Assembly: GCA_002422685.1 (NCBI GenBank)
Contig: DITC01000070.1
Span: forward strand, 1-57,832
Source of the DNA: Thauera sp. UBA6194
GTDB lineage: Bacteria > Pseudomonadota > Gammaproteobacteria > Burkholderiales > Rhodocyclaceae
Direction of reading: 5' to 3'
DNA: 57,832 bases
Part shown: piece after piece, positions 21,066-30,313 of the stretch
How positions within the stretch are numbered: position 1 is the first letter of the stretch
How the letters are laid out: every line of letters starts with the position of its first letter
The notes under the pieces: model-generated
What the model was told of the DNA's origin: nothing
Database searches by the model: none
The model's input: only the letters and a program-made list of their open reading frames with translations
Translations under genes and position numbers: made by a program

Positions 21066-21245
21066 TCACGGCCGCGCCCGCGCCTGCTGCCAGGCCAGGT
21101 ATTCCGAGCGGCGCAGGCGGTATCGGGCGATGCAGCCTTCGTTTAGTTGATCCAGCGCGGTGGCGAGCATCTGGATGATGTCCGGGTAACGCTGGCACGA
21201 GCGCTCCTAGGCCCAGACGAACACGTCGCCCAACAGGTCGACCTG
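21066..21245 (-). pseudogene. Remnant of a Fic-like protein 3' end
   Basis: Read on the minus strand, this stretch gives LLGDVFVWA, an in-frame TAG, then ERSCQRYPDII, then NEGCIARYRLRRSEYLAW and a stop at 21066-21068. VFVWAxERSCQRY and LHEGNFARYRxRPSEFxAW are segments found far apart near the C-terminus of Fic/cell-filamentation proteins. I read this as a decayed copy with a stop codon and an internal deletion. No start is present. The match is from memory of the family, so confidence is limited. Confidence 0.4.
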
Positions 21246-21301
21246 TCGGGCTTCAAGCGGATTATGTCGTGCCTCTTGGGCGGCGGAATCGGACAACCGG
21301 A

Positions 21302-21633
21302 CTATTCGCGCCCTAGAGTCTTGCGAATGGCGGCCTCCAGCTCGGGGACACTTTGCTCAATCACGCGCTTTATCACCGCTGGATCGATCGACCCGAGGTA
21401 ATCATGGACAAGGATGTTCCTGAAGCCACTGATCTCCTTCCACGGGATGGCGGGGTGACTCAGCTTGACGTCATCGGGCAGGCGTTGAGTTGCTTCGGAC
21501 AAGGTCTGCAGATTTCGCAGGGCTGCGTCGTAGAGGATTTCGTCAGTGCCAATGCGCCGCGCGTGCCTATGAGCCGGATCTTGGCTATCGCGTCGAGAAT
21601 GTGGAGCGCGTAGGGCTCCCACGTTTTACTCAC
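21302..21633 (-). pseudogene. hepT: hepT toxin (HEPN ribonuclease), frameshifted
   Basis: HepT is the RNase toxin of HepT/MntA systems. The natural start is the GTG at 21633, which overlaps the mntA stop (GTGA), giving SKTWEPYALHILDAIAKIRL. This frame then runs out, while the frame shifted by one carries the rest: GTDEILYDAALRNLQTL, IPWKEISGFRNILVHDYLG and the C-terminus. The HEPN catalytic motif (RNILVHDY, the Rx4-6H type) is in the second part. A single missing base near 21565, between ...RG and IGTDEI, explains it. The toxin should be inactive unless the shift is a sequencing error. Confidence 0.75.
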
Positions 21634-21920
21634 AGATCCACCGCCTCTTGCAAGACATAGGGACGGATGTGTTTGTTGAGTTCGTGCTCCGGTATCAGGT
21701 CCACCTTTCGCCCGACGAACTCCGCAAGGCGATCCGACAGCGGAATTCGTTGCCGGAACAGGTCGTATCCAGCCGGAAAGTCCACGAGAAAGTCGACGTC
21801 GCTATCCGGCCCTTCCTCCCGACGTGCTACGGAACCGAAAACCCGCAGGCGACGCGCCCCATATTGCTGCGCGAGCGCAGAGAGTTCATCGCGATGGGCG
21901 TGAATCGTGTCGATCAGCAT
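21630..21920 (-). CDS. mntA: MntA-type nucleotidyltransferase antitoxin
   Basis: A 96-residue minimal nucleotidyltransferase. The core motif is intact: RVFGSVARREEGPDSDVDFL (GSx10DxD), then VDLIPEHEL. MntA antitoxins neutralise HepT by adding AMP to a tyrosine. The ATG at 21920 has a strong Shine-Dalgarno (aggagg). It is directly upstream of the frameshifted hepT, with overlapping stop and start, so it is now probably an orphan antitoxin. Confidence 0.88.
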   Translation of the reverse strand: MLIDTIHAHRDELSALAQQYGARRLRVFGSVARREEGPDSDVDFLVDFPAGYDLFRQRIPLSDRLAEFVGRKVDLIPEHELNKHIRPYVLQEAVDL

Positions 21921-22003
21921 TTTCCAGGCCTCCTGTGCGAATTTTAGTTCTCAACAACCGAGACGCGCACCGCTGCCAAAGGTTCGCCGACCGACTCGAC
22001 CGC

Positions 22004-22489
22004 TCAGTCGCGGAAATTGCCGTACTGCAGCGGAAAGTCCGTGATCTGCTTCTTGACCAGCGCGATGGCCTCTTGCAGCACGTCGCGCTTGGCGCCGGTG
22101 ACACGCACGGCCTCGCCCTGGATGGCGGCCTGGACCTTCATCTTGCTGTCCTTGAGCAGCTTGACGATCTTCTTGGCCATGTCCTGGTCGATGCCCACGC
22201 GCACCTTCACTTCCTGCTTGACCTTGTTGCCGGAGATCTTCTGCACGTCGCCGTAGTCCAGGCAGCGCACGTCGACGCTCTTCTTGGTCATCTCGGGCAG
22301 CAGCAGGGTCTTGATCTGGTCGAGCTGGAAGTCGCTGTCGCCGTAGAGCGTGATGAGCTTTTCGGCGAGCTCGATGTTGGCGCTGGTGCCCTTGAAGTCG
22401 TGGCGGCCGGCGACCTTGCGGTTGGCTTGCTCGACGGCGTTGCGCAGTGCGGCTTGGTCGACTTCGGAGCTGATGTCGAAAGACGGCAT
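22004..22489 (-). CDS. yajQ: YajQ family nucleotide / c-di-GMP binding protein
   Basis: A 161-residue cytoplasmic protein with the full YajQ signature: MPSFDISSEVD, then RHDFKGTSANIEL, LTLYGDSDFQLDQI, the IGDDYG-equivalent block and LPLQYGNFRD at the end (here FPLQYGNFRD). Xanthomonas YajQ binds cyclic di-GMP and acts with a transcription factor; E. coli YajQ binds nucleotides and tRNA. It is the last gene of the argD-argF-argG-DUF2788-ppnP-yajQ minus-strand run. Confidence 0.95.
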   Translation of the reverse strand: MPSFDISSEVDQAALRNAVEQANRKVAGRHDFKGTSANIELAEKLITLYGDSDFQLDQIKTLLLPEMTKKSVDVRCLDYGDVQKISGNKVKQEVKVRVGIDQDMAKKIVKLLKDSKMKVQAAIQGEAVRVTGAKRDVLQEAIALVKKQITDFPLQYGNFRD

Positions 22490-22507
22490 GCTGACCCTCC
22501 TCGGTGT

Positions 22508-22831
22508 TTAGCCGTAGTGGCAGATGTAGTGGAAAGGCTCGCCCACGACTTCGATATCGAAGCTCGAGTTGGGCGGGACGTCGAAGGACTGGCCGGGACC
22601 GTAAGTGGTCCAGTCGGATTCGCCCTTGAGCCGCACGCTGCAGCTGCCGGCGACGCATTCCATGATTTCGGGGGCGCCGGTGTTGAAGGTGAGCAGCGCG
22701 GGCAGGATGACGCCGACGGATTTTTTGCTGCCGTCGGCGAGCTGGATGCCGTGACTGACGCACTTGCCGTCGAAGTAGACGCTGGCCTGGGTGGTGACGG
22801 TGACGCCGTCGAAGTGGGCGGTAACGCTCAT
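22508..22831 (-). CDS. ppnP: Pyrimidine/purine nucleoside phosphorylase PpnP
   Basis: A 107-residue single-domain cupin of the YaiE/DUF1255 family, which splits nucleosides with phosphate into base and ribose 1-phosphate. Family hallmarks are YFDGKCVSHGI, GVILPALLTFNT, CVAGSCSVRL and PPNSSFDIEVVGEPFHYICHYG. It lies 13 bases behind the DUF2788 gene and 18 before yajQ. Confidence 0.94.
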   Translation of the reverse strand: MSVTAHFDGVTVTTQASVYFDGKCVSHGIQLADGSKKSVGVILPALLTFNTGAPEIMECVAGSCSVRLKGESDWTTYGPGQSFDVPPNSSFDIEVVGEPFHYICHYG

Positions 22832-22844
22832 GCTGTGGCCTTTC

Positions 22845-23075
22845 TTATTCGATTCCGAGGAGCTTCTGGATGATGCCCTTGGCGACGAAGCCGACGAAGC
22901 CCACGCCCAGGCCGAGGAACATCCACATCATGCCGTAGCGCCCGGCCTTGGATTCCTTGCCGAGGTTCCAGATGATGAACATCATGAACAGGATCAGGCC
23001 GGTGAGGCCGACCTGGAGGGCGAGGTCCTCGAACTCGGTGAAGCTGAGCCCGAGGATGTAGTCTTCGTCGTTCAT
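22845..23075 (-). CDS. DUF2788 small membrane protein
   Basis: A 76-residue protein with an acidic N-terminus (MNDEDYILGLSFTEFEDLALQ) and two transmembrane segments (LTGLILFMMFIIWNL and MWMFLGLGVGFVGFVAKGI). This is the standard form of the DUF2788 family of betaproteobacteria and gammaproteobacteria; function unknown. It sits 21 bases after argG in what looks like a single transcript with the arginine genes. Confidence 0.88.
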   Translation of the reverse strand: MNDEDYILGLSFTEFEDLALQVGLTGLILFMMFIIWNLGKESKAGRYGMMWMFLGLGVGFVGFVAKGIIQKLLGIE

Positions 23076-23096
23076 CGCAAGCGCACCCGTCCGCGC

Positions 23097-24326
<1,230 letters not shown>

Positions 24327-24393
24327 GCTGTTTTCCTGTTTCCTGCTGTGTTGCCGGCGCACACGCCCGTGCGCGCCGTGAGTGTTCTGCGAA

Positions 24394-25320
24394 TCAGTCC
24401 TGGATGCGGCCGAGCACCAGGTATTCCATCAGCGCCTTCTGCGCGTGCAGGCGGTTCTCGGCCTCGTCCCACACCACCGACTGCGGGCCGTCGATGACCT
24501 CGGCGGTCACCTCTTCGCCGCGGTGCGCGGGCAGGCAGTGCATGAAGACGGCGTCCTTGCTGGCCACCGACATCATCTCGGCGTCCACGCACCAGTCGGC
24601 GAAGGCCTTCATGCGTTCCTCGTTCTCGGCTTCCCAGCCCATCGAGGTCCACACGTCGGTGGTGACCAGGTCGGCGCCCTTGCAGGCTTCCATCGGGTCG
24701 GCGAACTGCTCGAAGTGGTTGGTGCCGAACAGGCCGGCGCGCTCGGGCTCGACCTCGTAGCCCGGCGGGGTCGACACATGCACGTTGAAGTCGAGCACCT
24801 CGGCGGCCTGCAGCCAGGTGTTGCACATGTTGTTGCTGTCGCCGATCCAGGTCACCGTCTTGCCCTGAATGGGGCCGCGGTGCTCGATGAAGGTGAGGAT
24901 GTCGGCGAGGATCTGGCAGGGGTGGTATTCGTTGGTGAGGCCGTTGATGATCGGCACGCGCGAGTTGGCGGCGAAGCGCTCGACGATGTCCTGCTCGAAG
25001 GTGCGGATCATCACGATGTCGCTCATGCGCGAGATGACCTGGCCGGCGTCTTCGACCGGTTCGCCACGACCGAGCTGCGAGTCGCGCGTGTTGAGGTAGA
25101 TGGCCGAGCCGCCGAGCTGGTGCATGCCGGCCTCGAAGGACAGGCGCGTGCGCGTGCTGGCCTTCTCGAAGATCATCACCAGGGTGCGATCGAACAGCGG
25201 GTGATAGGGCTCGTAGCGCTTGAACTTGTCCTTGATCCACCTGGCGCGCTCGAACACGTAGTCGTATTCCTCGCGGGTGAAATCCTTGAACTGGAGATAG
25301 TGTTTGATCGGAGCAGTCAT
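24394..25320 (-). CDS. argF: Ornithine carbamoyltransferase
   Basis: ArgF makes citrulline from ornithine and carbamoyl phosphate. At 308 residues it has all binding motifs: FEKASTRTRLSFEAGM (carbamoyl-phosphate STRTR), FGxxEQDI-type and HCLPAHRGEEV (ornithine HCLP). It lies 9 bases after argD and is clearly part of the same transcript. Confidence 0.97.
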   Translation of the reverse strand: MTAPIKHYLQFKDFTREEYDYVFERARWIKDKFKRYEPYHPLFDRTLVMIFEKASTRTRLSFEAGMHQLGGSAIYLNTRDSQLGRGEPVEDAGQVISRMSDIVMIRTFEQDIVERFAANSRVPIINGLTNEYHPCQILADILTFIEHRGPIQGKTVTWIGDSNNMCNTWLQAAEVLDFNVHVSTPPGYEVEPERAGLFGTNHFEQFADPMEACKGADLVTTDVWTSMGWEAENEERMKAFADWCVDAEMMSVASKDAVFMHCLPAHRGEEVTAEVIDGPQSVVWDEAENRLHAQKALMEYLVLGRIQD

Positions 25321-25329
25321 AGGCAGTCC

Positions 25330-26505
25330 TCAGCCGTTCGCGAGAAAGTCGCGAATCATCGGCGCCAGCATCGACACCAGGGTTTGCGCGTCGGCGGTGG
25401 TGAAGGTGAGCGCGGGCAGCAGACGCACCACGCGCTCGGAAGTGACGGACAACAGCAGGCCTTGCTCGGCCGCACGGCCCATGAGCACGCCGCAGGGGCG
25501 GTCGAGCTCGACGCCGATCATGAGGCCGCGGCCGCGAATGTCGACCACGCCGGCCACGCCTTCGAGCGCGGCGGCCAGGCCCTTGCGGATGGCTTCACCG
25601 ACGGCGACCGCGTTGTCCATGAGCTGGTCTTCGACGATGGCGTCGAAGGTGGCCAGGCCGGCGGCGCAGGCGAGCGGGTTGCCGCCGAAGGTGGAGCCGT
25701 GGTTACCCGGTCCGAACAGGCCCTTGGCCTTGCCCGCAGTGACACAGGCGCCGATGGGCACGCCCGAGGCCAGGCCCTTGGCGAGCGTCATCACGTCGGG
25801 CTTGGCGCCCGCGTGCTGCCAGCCGAACCACTTGCCGGTACGACCCATGCCGCACTGCACCTCGTCGCAGATCAGCAGCCAGCCCTTGTCGTCGCACAGG
25901 GCGCGCAGCTCGCGCTGGAAGTTTTCGTCGGCGACGTTGACGCCGCCTTCGCCCTGGATCATCTCGAGCATGACGGCGACCACCGAGTGGTTGTGCTCGC
26001 CGACCTTGCGGATGGCCTCGATGTCCTTGTAGGGCACGCGGATGAAGCCTTGCACCAGGGGCTCGAAGCCGGCCTGCGCCTTGCGGTTGCCGGTGGCCGA
26101 CAGCGTGGCCATGGTGCGGCCGTGGAAGGCCTGCTCCATGACGATGATGTGCGGCACGTCGATGCCCTTGTTGTGGCCGAACATGCGCGCGAGCTTGATC
26201 GCGGCCTCGTTGGCCTCGCAGCCCGAGTTGCAGAAGAAGACCTCGTCCATGCCAGAGACTTCGGCGATGCGGTCCGAGAGCTTGTCCTGCAAGGGGATGC
26301 CGTACAGGTTGGAGGTGTGCAGCACGCGCGCGGCCTGGTCGGCGATGGCCTTGACCAGGCGCGGGTGATTGTGGCCGAGCGTGTTGACCGCGATGCCGGA
26401 CAGCGCATCGAGATAGCGCTTGCCGGCCTCGTCGTAAAGCCACGCGCCCTCGCCGTGCGTGAAGGCCATGGGCAGGCGCGCGTAGGTGTTCATGACGTGA
26501 GACAT
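25330..26505 (-). CDS. argD: Acetylornithine aminotransferase
   Basis: ArgD is a PLP-dependent class III transaminase of arginine (and possibly lysine) synthesis. The 391 residues include FFCNSGCEANEAAIKLAR, FHGRTMATLSATG, LLICDEVQCGMGRTGKWF, and the PLP lysine in MTLAKGLASGVPIGA. The ATG at 26505 has a gagg Shine-Dalgarno. It is the first gene of the arginine run and is divergent from the DUF3579 gene. Confidence 0.96.
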   Translation of the reverse strand: MSHVMNTYARLPMAFTHGEGAWLYDEAGKRYLDALSGIAVNTLGHNHPRLVKAIADQAARVLHTSNLYGIPLQDKLSDRIAEVSGMDEVFFCNSGCEANEAAIKLARMFGHNKGIDVPHIIVMEQAFHGRTMATLSATGNRKAQAGFEPLVQGFIRVPYKDIEAIRKVGEHNHSVVAVMLEMIQGEGGVNVADENFQRELRALCDDKGWLLICDEVQCGMGRTGKWFGWQHAGAKPDVMTLAKGLASGVPIGACVTAGKAKGLFGPGNHGSTFGGNPLACAAGLATFDAIVEDQLMDNAVAVGEAIRKGLAAALEGVAGVVDIRGRGLMIGVELDRPCGVLMGRAAEQGLLLSVTSERVVRLLPALTFTTADAQTLVSMLAPMIRDFLANG

Positions 26506-26763
26506 GCTGGAGACCTCGATCAGGACGACGCCGAAAAACGCGCACGGCGGCAGGCGCCGCCGTGCTGGGACAAGTGCGGAATGTTAAGCCAAAACCGGCA
26601 AGCCTGTACATAAGCGCCACGGGCCGGGCTCACCCGTCGCGCTCGGGGCGGAGGCTGCAGCGGCAGGCGCCGCGCAGGCGAATTCTGCTAGAATCCGCCC
26701 CGTTTTGACGTCGGCGGCAAAGAACCGGCGCGAGGCATTCCCCGAAGTCGAAAAGGCATCACC
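26506..26763. promoter_or_regulatory. Divergent argD / DUF3579 upstream region
   Basis: 258 bases between divergent starts. A tagaat element (about 26688-26693) is a possible -10 for the DUF3579 gene, but I see no convincing -35, and no arginine-repressor box could be recognised. Confidence 0.35.
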
Positions 26764-27054
26764 ATGAGCCAGAAGATCGAGAACTTCATCATTATCGGGG
26801 TCACGAGGGAGGGGAAGAAATTTCGCCCCAGCGACTGGGCCGACCGCCTGTGCGGCGTCATGTCGGCTTTTGGCGCGGATCACCGCATGACCTACTCTCC
26901 CTACGTGCGCCCGGGCGTGCAGATCAAGGGACACAACACCGTGCTGGTCGACGCCCGCCTCTACGACATCGAGCCGCTGGCCTACAAGTTCATGGTGAAC
27001 TTCGCCAACGACAACAATCTCGAGATCGCCTGGAAGGGCGACACGCCGCTCTGA
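26764..27054 (+). CDS. DUF3579 family protein
   Basis: A 96-residue protein (MSQKIENFIIIGVTREGKKF at the start; MTYSPYVRPGVQIKGHNTVLVD; FMVNFANDNNLEIAWKGDTPL). It matches the small conserved betaproteobacterial family DUF3579, whose members usually lie beside argD as here. Cytoplasmic; role unknown. It ends before a strong bidirectional terminator. Confidence 0.88.
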   Translation: MSQKIENFIIIGVTREGKKFRPSDWADRLCGVMSAFGADHRMTYSPYVRPGVQIKGHNTVLVDARLYDIEPLAYKFMVNFANDNNLEIAWKGDTPL

Positions 27055-27166
27055 GGCCTGCGCGCCGCGGCCGCGACAAGGCCGCCGCACTGCATGCCCC
27101 CTTCCCCGCCGCAACCCCGACCGAGCAAGCCCGACCGAAGCCCAAGGACCCGCGCCCGACACCAAC

Positions 27167-27194
27167 AAAAAAGCGACCCGAAGGTCGCTTTTTT
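27167..27194. terminator. Bidirectional terminator between DUF3579 gene and rpsT
   Basis: A perfect 12-bp stem (aaaaaagcgacc at 27167-27178, ggtcgctttttt at 27183-27194) with a cgaa tetraloop and T-runs on both strands. It is placed between convergent genes. Confidence 0.93.
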
Positions 27195-27232
27195 TGCGTT
27201 GGCGCCGGAGCGCCTGCATCGTGCAGCAAGAA

Positions 27233-27499
27233 TCAGGCAGCCATGCCCTTGACGGCGGCCGACAGGCGGCTCTTGTGGCGAGCAGCCTTGTTCTTGTGGA
27301 TGATCTTCTTGTCGGCGATGCTGTCGATGGTGCTCATCGAGGTGCGAAAGACCGACTGAGCCGCCGCCTTGTCGCCACCCACGATGGCCTTGCGCACGGC
27401 CTTGATCGCGGTACGCAGGCGGGAACGAAGGCTGGCGTTGTGGGCGCGGGCCTTGGTCGCCTGACGGGCGCGCTTGCGAGCTTGTGCCGAGTTGGCCAT
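27233..27499 (-). CDS. rpsT: 30S ribosomal protein S20
   Basis: S20 binds 16S rRNA in the small subunit. The 88-residue, very basic protein begins MANSAQARKRARQATKARAH, with IIHKNKAARHKSRLSAAVK at the end. The ATG at 27499 is the family start; the frame happens to stay open for 52 codons further upstream, without a plausible N-terminus. It is monocistronic, with a clear promoter upstream and a terminator downstream. Confidence 0.97.
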   Translation of the reverse strand: MANSAQARKRARQATKARAHNASLRSRLRTAIKAVRKAIVGGDKAAAQSVFRTSMSTIDSIADKKIIHKNKAARHKSRLSAAVKGMAA

Positions 27500-27538
27500 A
27501 AATATGAATTCCGTGTTGGTGGTTCTAGAAAGTCCGCG

Positions 27539-27567
27539 ATTATATTTGCCCCGCAGTCCAGACGCAA
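27539..27567 (-). promoter_or_regulatory. Sigma-70 promoter of rpsT
   Basis: On the minus strand: -35 TTGCGT (27562-27567), a 17-base spacer and a consensus -10 TATAAT (27539-27544), 39 bases from the rpsT start codon. This is a strong vegetative-type promoter, as expected for a ribosomal protein. Confidence 0.8.
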
Positions 27568-27733
27568 GGCGTGTTCCAAAAAAAACCTGTCGCGGCGTCG
27601 CGAACGGCGACCGCACGCTCACCCGGGGAGCCGCAGCTTGAAAGCTTCTTACCACCCTGCGCCGCGGCCGCTATGATGCGCGCTTTCCAACGCCGGGCGC
27701 TCGACGCCCGCCCCGCCCCTCCCCGCCCATCGC

Positions 27734-29272
27734 ATGAACCTCCTGCGCGCCCTCGCCACCGTCAGCGGCATGACGCTGCTATCCCGCATCCTCGGCTTCG
27801 TGCGCGACCTGGTGATCGCGCGCGCATTTGGTGCGGGCATGGCGACCGACGCCTTCTTCGTCGCCTTTCGCCTGCCCAACCTGCTACGGCGCATGTTTGC
27901 CGAGGGCGCGTTCTCGCAGGCCTTCGTGCCCATCCTGGCCGAATACAAGAACCGCCTCGGCGAAGAGGCCACGCACACGCTGGTCAACCGCGTGGCCACG
28001 CTGCTCGGGCTGGTCGTTGCCGTGGTGGCGGCGCTGGGGGCGCTGGCGGCGCCGTTCATCATTTATGTATCGGCGCCGGGCTTCTCGGGCGATCCGGGCA
28101 AGTTCGAGCTCACCGTCGAGCTCACCCGCATCACCTTCCCCTACATCTTCTTCATGTCACTGGTGGCGCTGGCCGGTGGCGTGCTCAACACCTGGAGCCG
28201 GTTCGCGATTCCGGCCTTCACGCCGGTGCTGCTCAACATCGCCTTCATCGGCATGGCGCTGTTCGCGGTGCCGTATTTCGACCCGCCGGTGCTGGCGCTG
28301 GCGTGGGCGGTGTTCCTGGGCGGATTGCTTCAGCTCGCGCTGCAGATCCGGCCGCTGATGAAGATCGGCATGCTGCCGCGCTTCGACCTCGACCTGTCCG
28401 ACCCCGGCGTGCGCCGCGTGATGAAGCTGATGGCGCCGGCGATCCTGGGCGTGTCGGTGAGCCAGATCTCGCTGCTGATCAACACGATCTTCGCGTCCTT
28501 TCTGCAGAGCGGCAGCGTGTCGTGGCTGTATTACGCCGACCGCCTGATGGAATTCCCCGCCGGGCTGCTGGGCGTGGCGCTGGGGACGATCCTGCTGCCG
28601 AGCCTGTCGAAACTGCACGCCGACAAGAACCCACAAGAGTTCTCTTCTCTGCTCGACTGGGGCCTGCGCCTGACCCTGATGCTGACCCTGCCCGCCGCGC
28701 TCGGGCTGGCGCTGCTGGCGGTGCCGCTGGTGGCGACGCTGTTCAACTACGGCGCGTTCTCGGCGGCCGACGTGATGCAGACGCGCAGCGCGCTGGTGGC
28801 CTACAGCGTGGGCCTGACCGGGCTGATCCTGGTGAAGGTGCTGGCGCCCGGCTTCTACGCCCGCCAGGACATCCGCACGCCGGTGAAGATCGCGATCGTC
28901 ACGCTGATCGCCACCCAGCTGATGAACCTGGCCTTCATCCTGCCGCTGCGCCATGCGGGCCTGGCACTGTCGATCGGGCTGGCATCGTGCCTCAACGCCG
29001 CGCTGCTCTACCGCGGCCTGCGCAAGCGCGCGGTGTATGTGCCGCAGGCGGGCTGGGGCAAGTTTGCGCTCAAGCTGCTGGCGGCGCTGGCGGTGATGGG
29101 CGGCGTGCTGTGGTTCGCGAGCGGGCCGACTGCGCTGTGGACCGAGATCGGCGGGCTGGAACGCGCCGGCCGGCTGGCGCTGGTCGTGGGCGCGGGCGGG
29201 GTGGCGTATTTTGCGACCCTGTTCGCGCTCGGCTTCCGGCTGCGCGACTTTCGCCGCCGCGGCACGGCCTGA
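27734..29272 (+). CDS. murJ: Lipid II flippase MurJ
   Basis: MurJ moves lipid II across the inner membrane for peptidoglycan synthesis. The 512-residue protein starts MNLLRALATVSGMTLLSRIL, the family N-terminus, and has about 14 transmembrane segments. The conserved RIPNLLRRMFAEGAFSQAFVP-type loop appears as FRLPNLLRRMFAEGAFSQAF, with functional Arg residues there. It is divergent from rpsT and ends 5 bases from the convergent LysR-type gene. Confidence 0.97.
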   Translation: MNLLRALATVSGMTLLSRILGFVRDLVIARAFGAGMATDAFFVAFRLPNLLRRMFAEGAFSQAFVPILAEYKNRLGEEATHTLVNRVATLLGLVVAVVAALGALAAPFIIYVSAPGFSGDPGKFELTVELTRITFPYIFFMSLVALAGGVLNTWSRFAIPAFTPVLLNIAFIGMALFAVPYFDPPVLALAWAVFLGGLLQLALQIRPLMKIGMLPRFDLDLSDPGVRRVMKLMAPAILGVSVSQISLLINTIFASFLQSGSVSWLYYADRLMEFPAGLLGVALGTILLPSLSKLHADKNPQEFSSLLDWGLRLTLMLTLPAALGLALLAVPLVATLFNYGAFSAADVMQTRSALVAYSVGLTGLILVKVLAPGFYARQDIRTPVKIAIVTLIATQLMNLAFILPLRHAGLALSIGLASCLNAALLYRGLRKRAVYVPQAGWGKFALKLLAALAVMGGVLWFASGPTALWTEIGGLERAGRLALVVGAGGVAYFATLFALGFRLRDFRRRGTA

Positions 29273-29277
29273 GCCGC

Positions 29278-30204
29278 TCAGGCCACCGGCGGCAGCGGGA
29301 TCTGGTCGCTGCGCCGGGCGCCGGCCGTAAAGGCGCGGCAGCCGTCCAGAAACTGCCGCATTGCTGCGCTGTGATACTTGCCACGCTGCCACACGAAGCT
29401 GAAGCGTCGGCGCAGGTCGAGCTCGGGCGTCTCGAGCGCGACCAGGCTGCCGCGACGAAATGCGTCACGCAGCGCCAGCCGTGACAGGCAGCCCAGCCCC
29501 AGGCCACTCTCCACTGCACGCTTGACCGCCTCGGTGTGCTCGAGCTCGAGCCGCGGCACGATACCGCGCGGCCAGTGACGCAGCGCCGCATCGAAGGTGG
29601 CGCGCGTGCCCGAGCCGCGCTCACGCAGAATCCACGGCTGGTCGGCAATCTCGCCAAAGGCGACGCTGCCGCGCCCCGCGAGCGGGTGGCCGGGCGCGCA
29701 GAAAACGACCAGCGCGTCCTCGATCCAGGTCTCCGCCTCGAGCTCGGGCTCGCTCACGCCCCCTTCCACCAGCCCCAGATCGATCTCGTGGTGCAGCAGC
29801 ATGGCGGCGATGGTGGCGGTGTTGCGCACCTGCAGGCGCACCCGGCTCTCGGGATGCGCCTGCAGAAAGTTCGACACGATGATGGGCAGCAGATAGTTGC
29901 CGATGGTGAGCGTCGCCCCCACGCGCAGGCTGCCCAACCCGCGCTCGCCACGCAGCAGGCCTTCGATCTCGGCCGCGCGGTCGAGCAGCTCGACCGCATG
30001 CGGCAGCAGCAGGCTGCCGTATTCGTTCAGCCGCAGACGCTTGCCGTGACGCTCGAAGAGCTGCCGCTCGAACTGGCTCTCGAGCTCGGCCAAGGCCGCG
30101 CTGGCCGCCGACTGCGACAGCGACAGCGCCTCGGCCGCGCGCGACACGTTCTCGCTGCGTGCGACCTCGACGAAGACCTGCATCTGACGGAGGGTGAATC
30201 GCAT
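29278..30204 (-). CDS. LysR family transcriptional regulator, FinR-like
   Basis: A 308-residue LysR regulator. Winged helix at the N-terminus (MRFTLRQMQVFVEVARSENV and SRAAEALSLSQSAASAALAELE), then the substrate-binding domain (LRVGATLTIGNYLLPIIVSNFL onward). The ATG at 30204 gives the family N-terminus; upstream codons are in the promoter. Divergent from a ferredoxin-NADP reductase gene, it matches the FinR-fpr arrangement known in Pseudomonas, where FinR activates fpr under oxidative stress. The FinR identity is an inference from context. Confidence 0.88.
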   Translation of the reverse strand: MRFTLRQMQVFVEVARSENVSRAAEALSLSQSAASAALAELESQFERQLFERHGKRLRLNEYGSLLLPHAVELLDRAAEIEGLLRGERGLGSLRVGATLTIGNYLLPIIVSNFLQAHPESRVRLQVRNTATIAAMLLHHEIDLGLVEGGVSEPELEAETWIEDALVVFCAPGHPLAGRGSVAFGEIADQPWILRERGSGTRATFDAALRHWPRGIVPRLELEHTEAVKRAVESGLGLGCLSRLALRDAFRRGSLVALETPELDLRRRFSFVWQRGKYHSAAMRQFLDGCRAFTAGARRSDQIPLPPVA

Positions 30205-30227
30205 ATCGATTTTCCAATTAAGCGATA
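30204..30227. promoter_or_regulatory. Candidate LysR-type operator upstream of fpr
   Basis: The interrupted inverted repeat TATCG-N14-CGATA (30204-30208, 30223-30227) overlaps the regulator's own start codon and lies about 90 bases from the fpr start. LysR proteins bind such dyads and often repress themselves while activating the neighbour. The match is a short 5-bp arm, so the call is tentative. Confidence 0.35.
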
Positions 30228-30313
30228 CATGGATTATCCACTTTGCAGCTAACAAAGCCCGCCTAAAATGCGCTCACTTCATTCAGTTCGTCCTCGCACA
30301 GGGCCCCGACATC

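Noticed and set aside
20956..21198. 80-codon open frame between yjfB and hepT
   Set aside because: Composition is poor and it lies across the Fic-like remnant in another frame.
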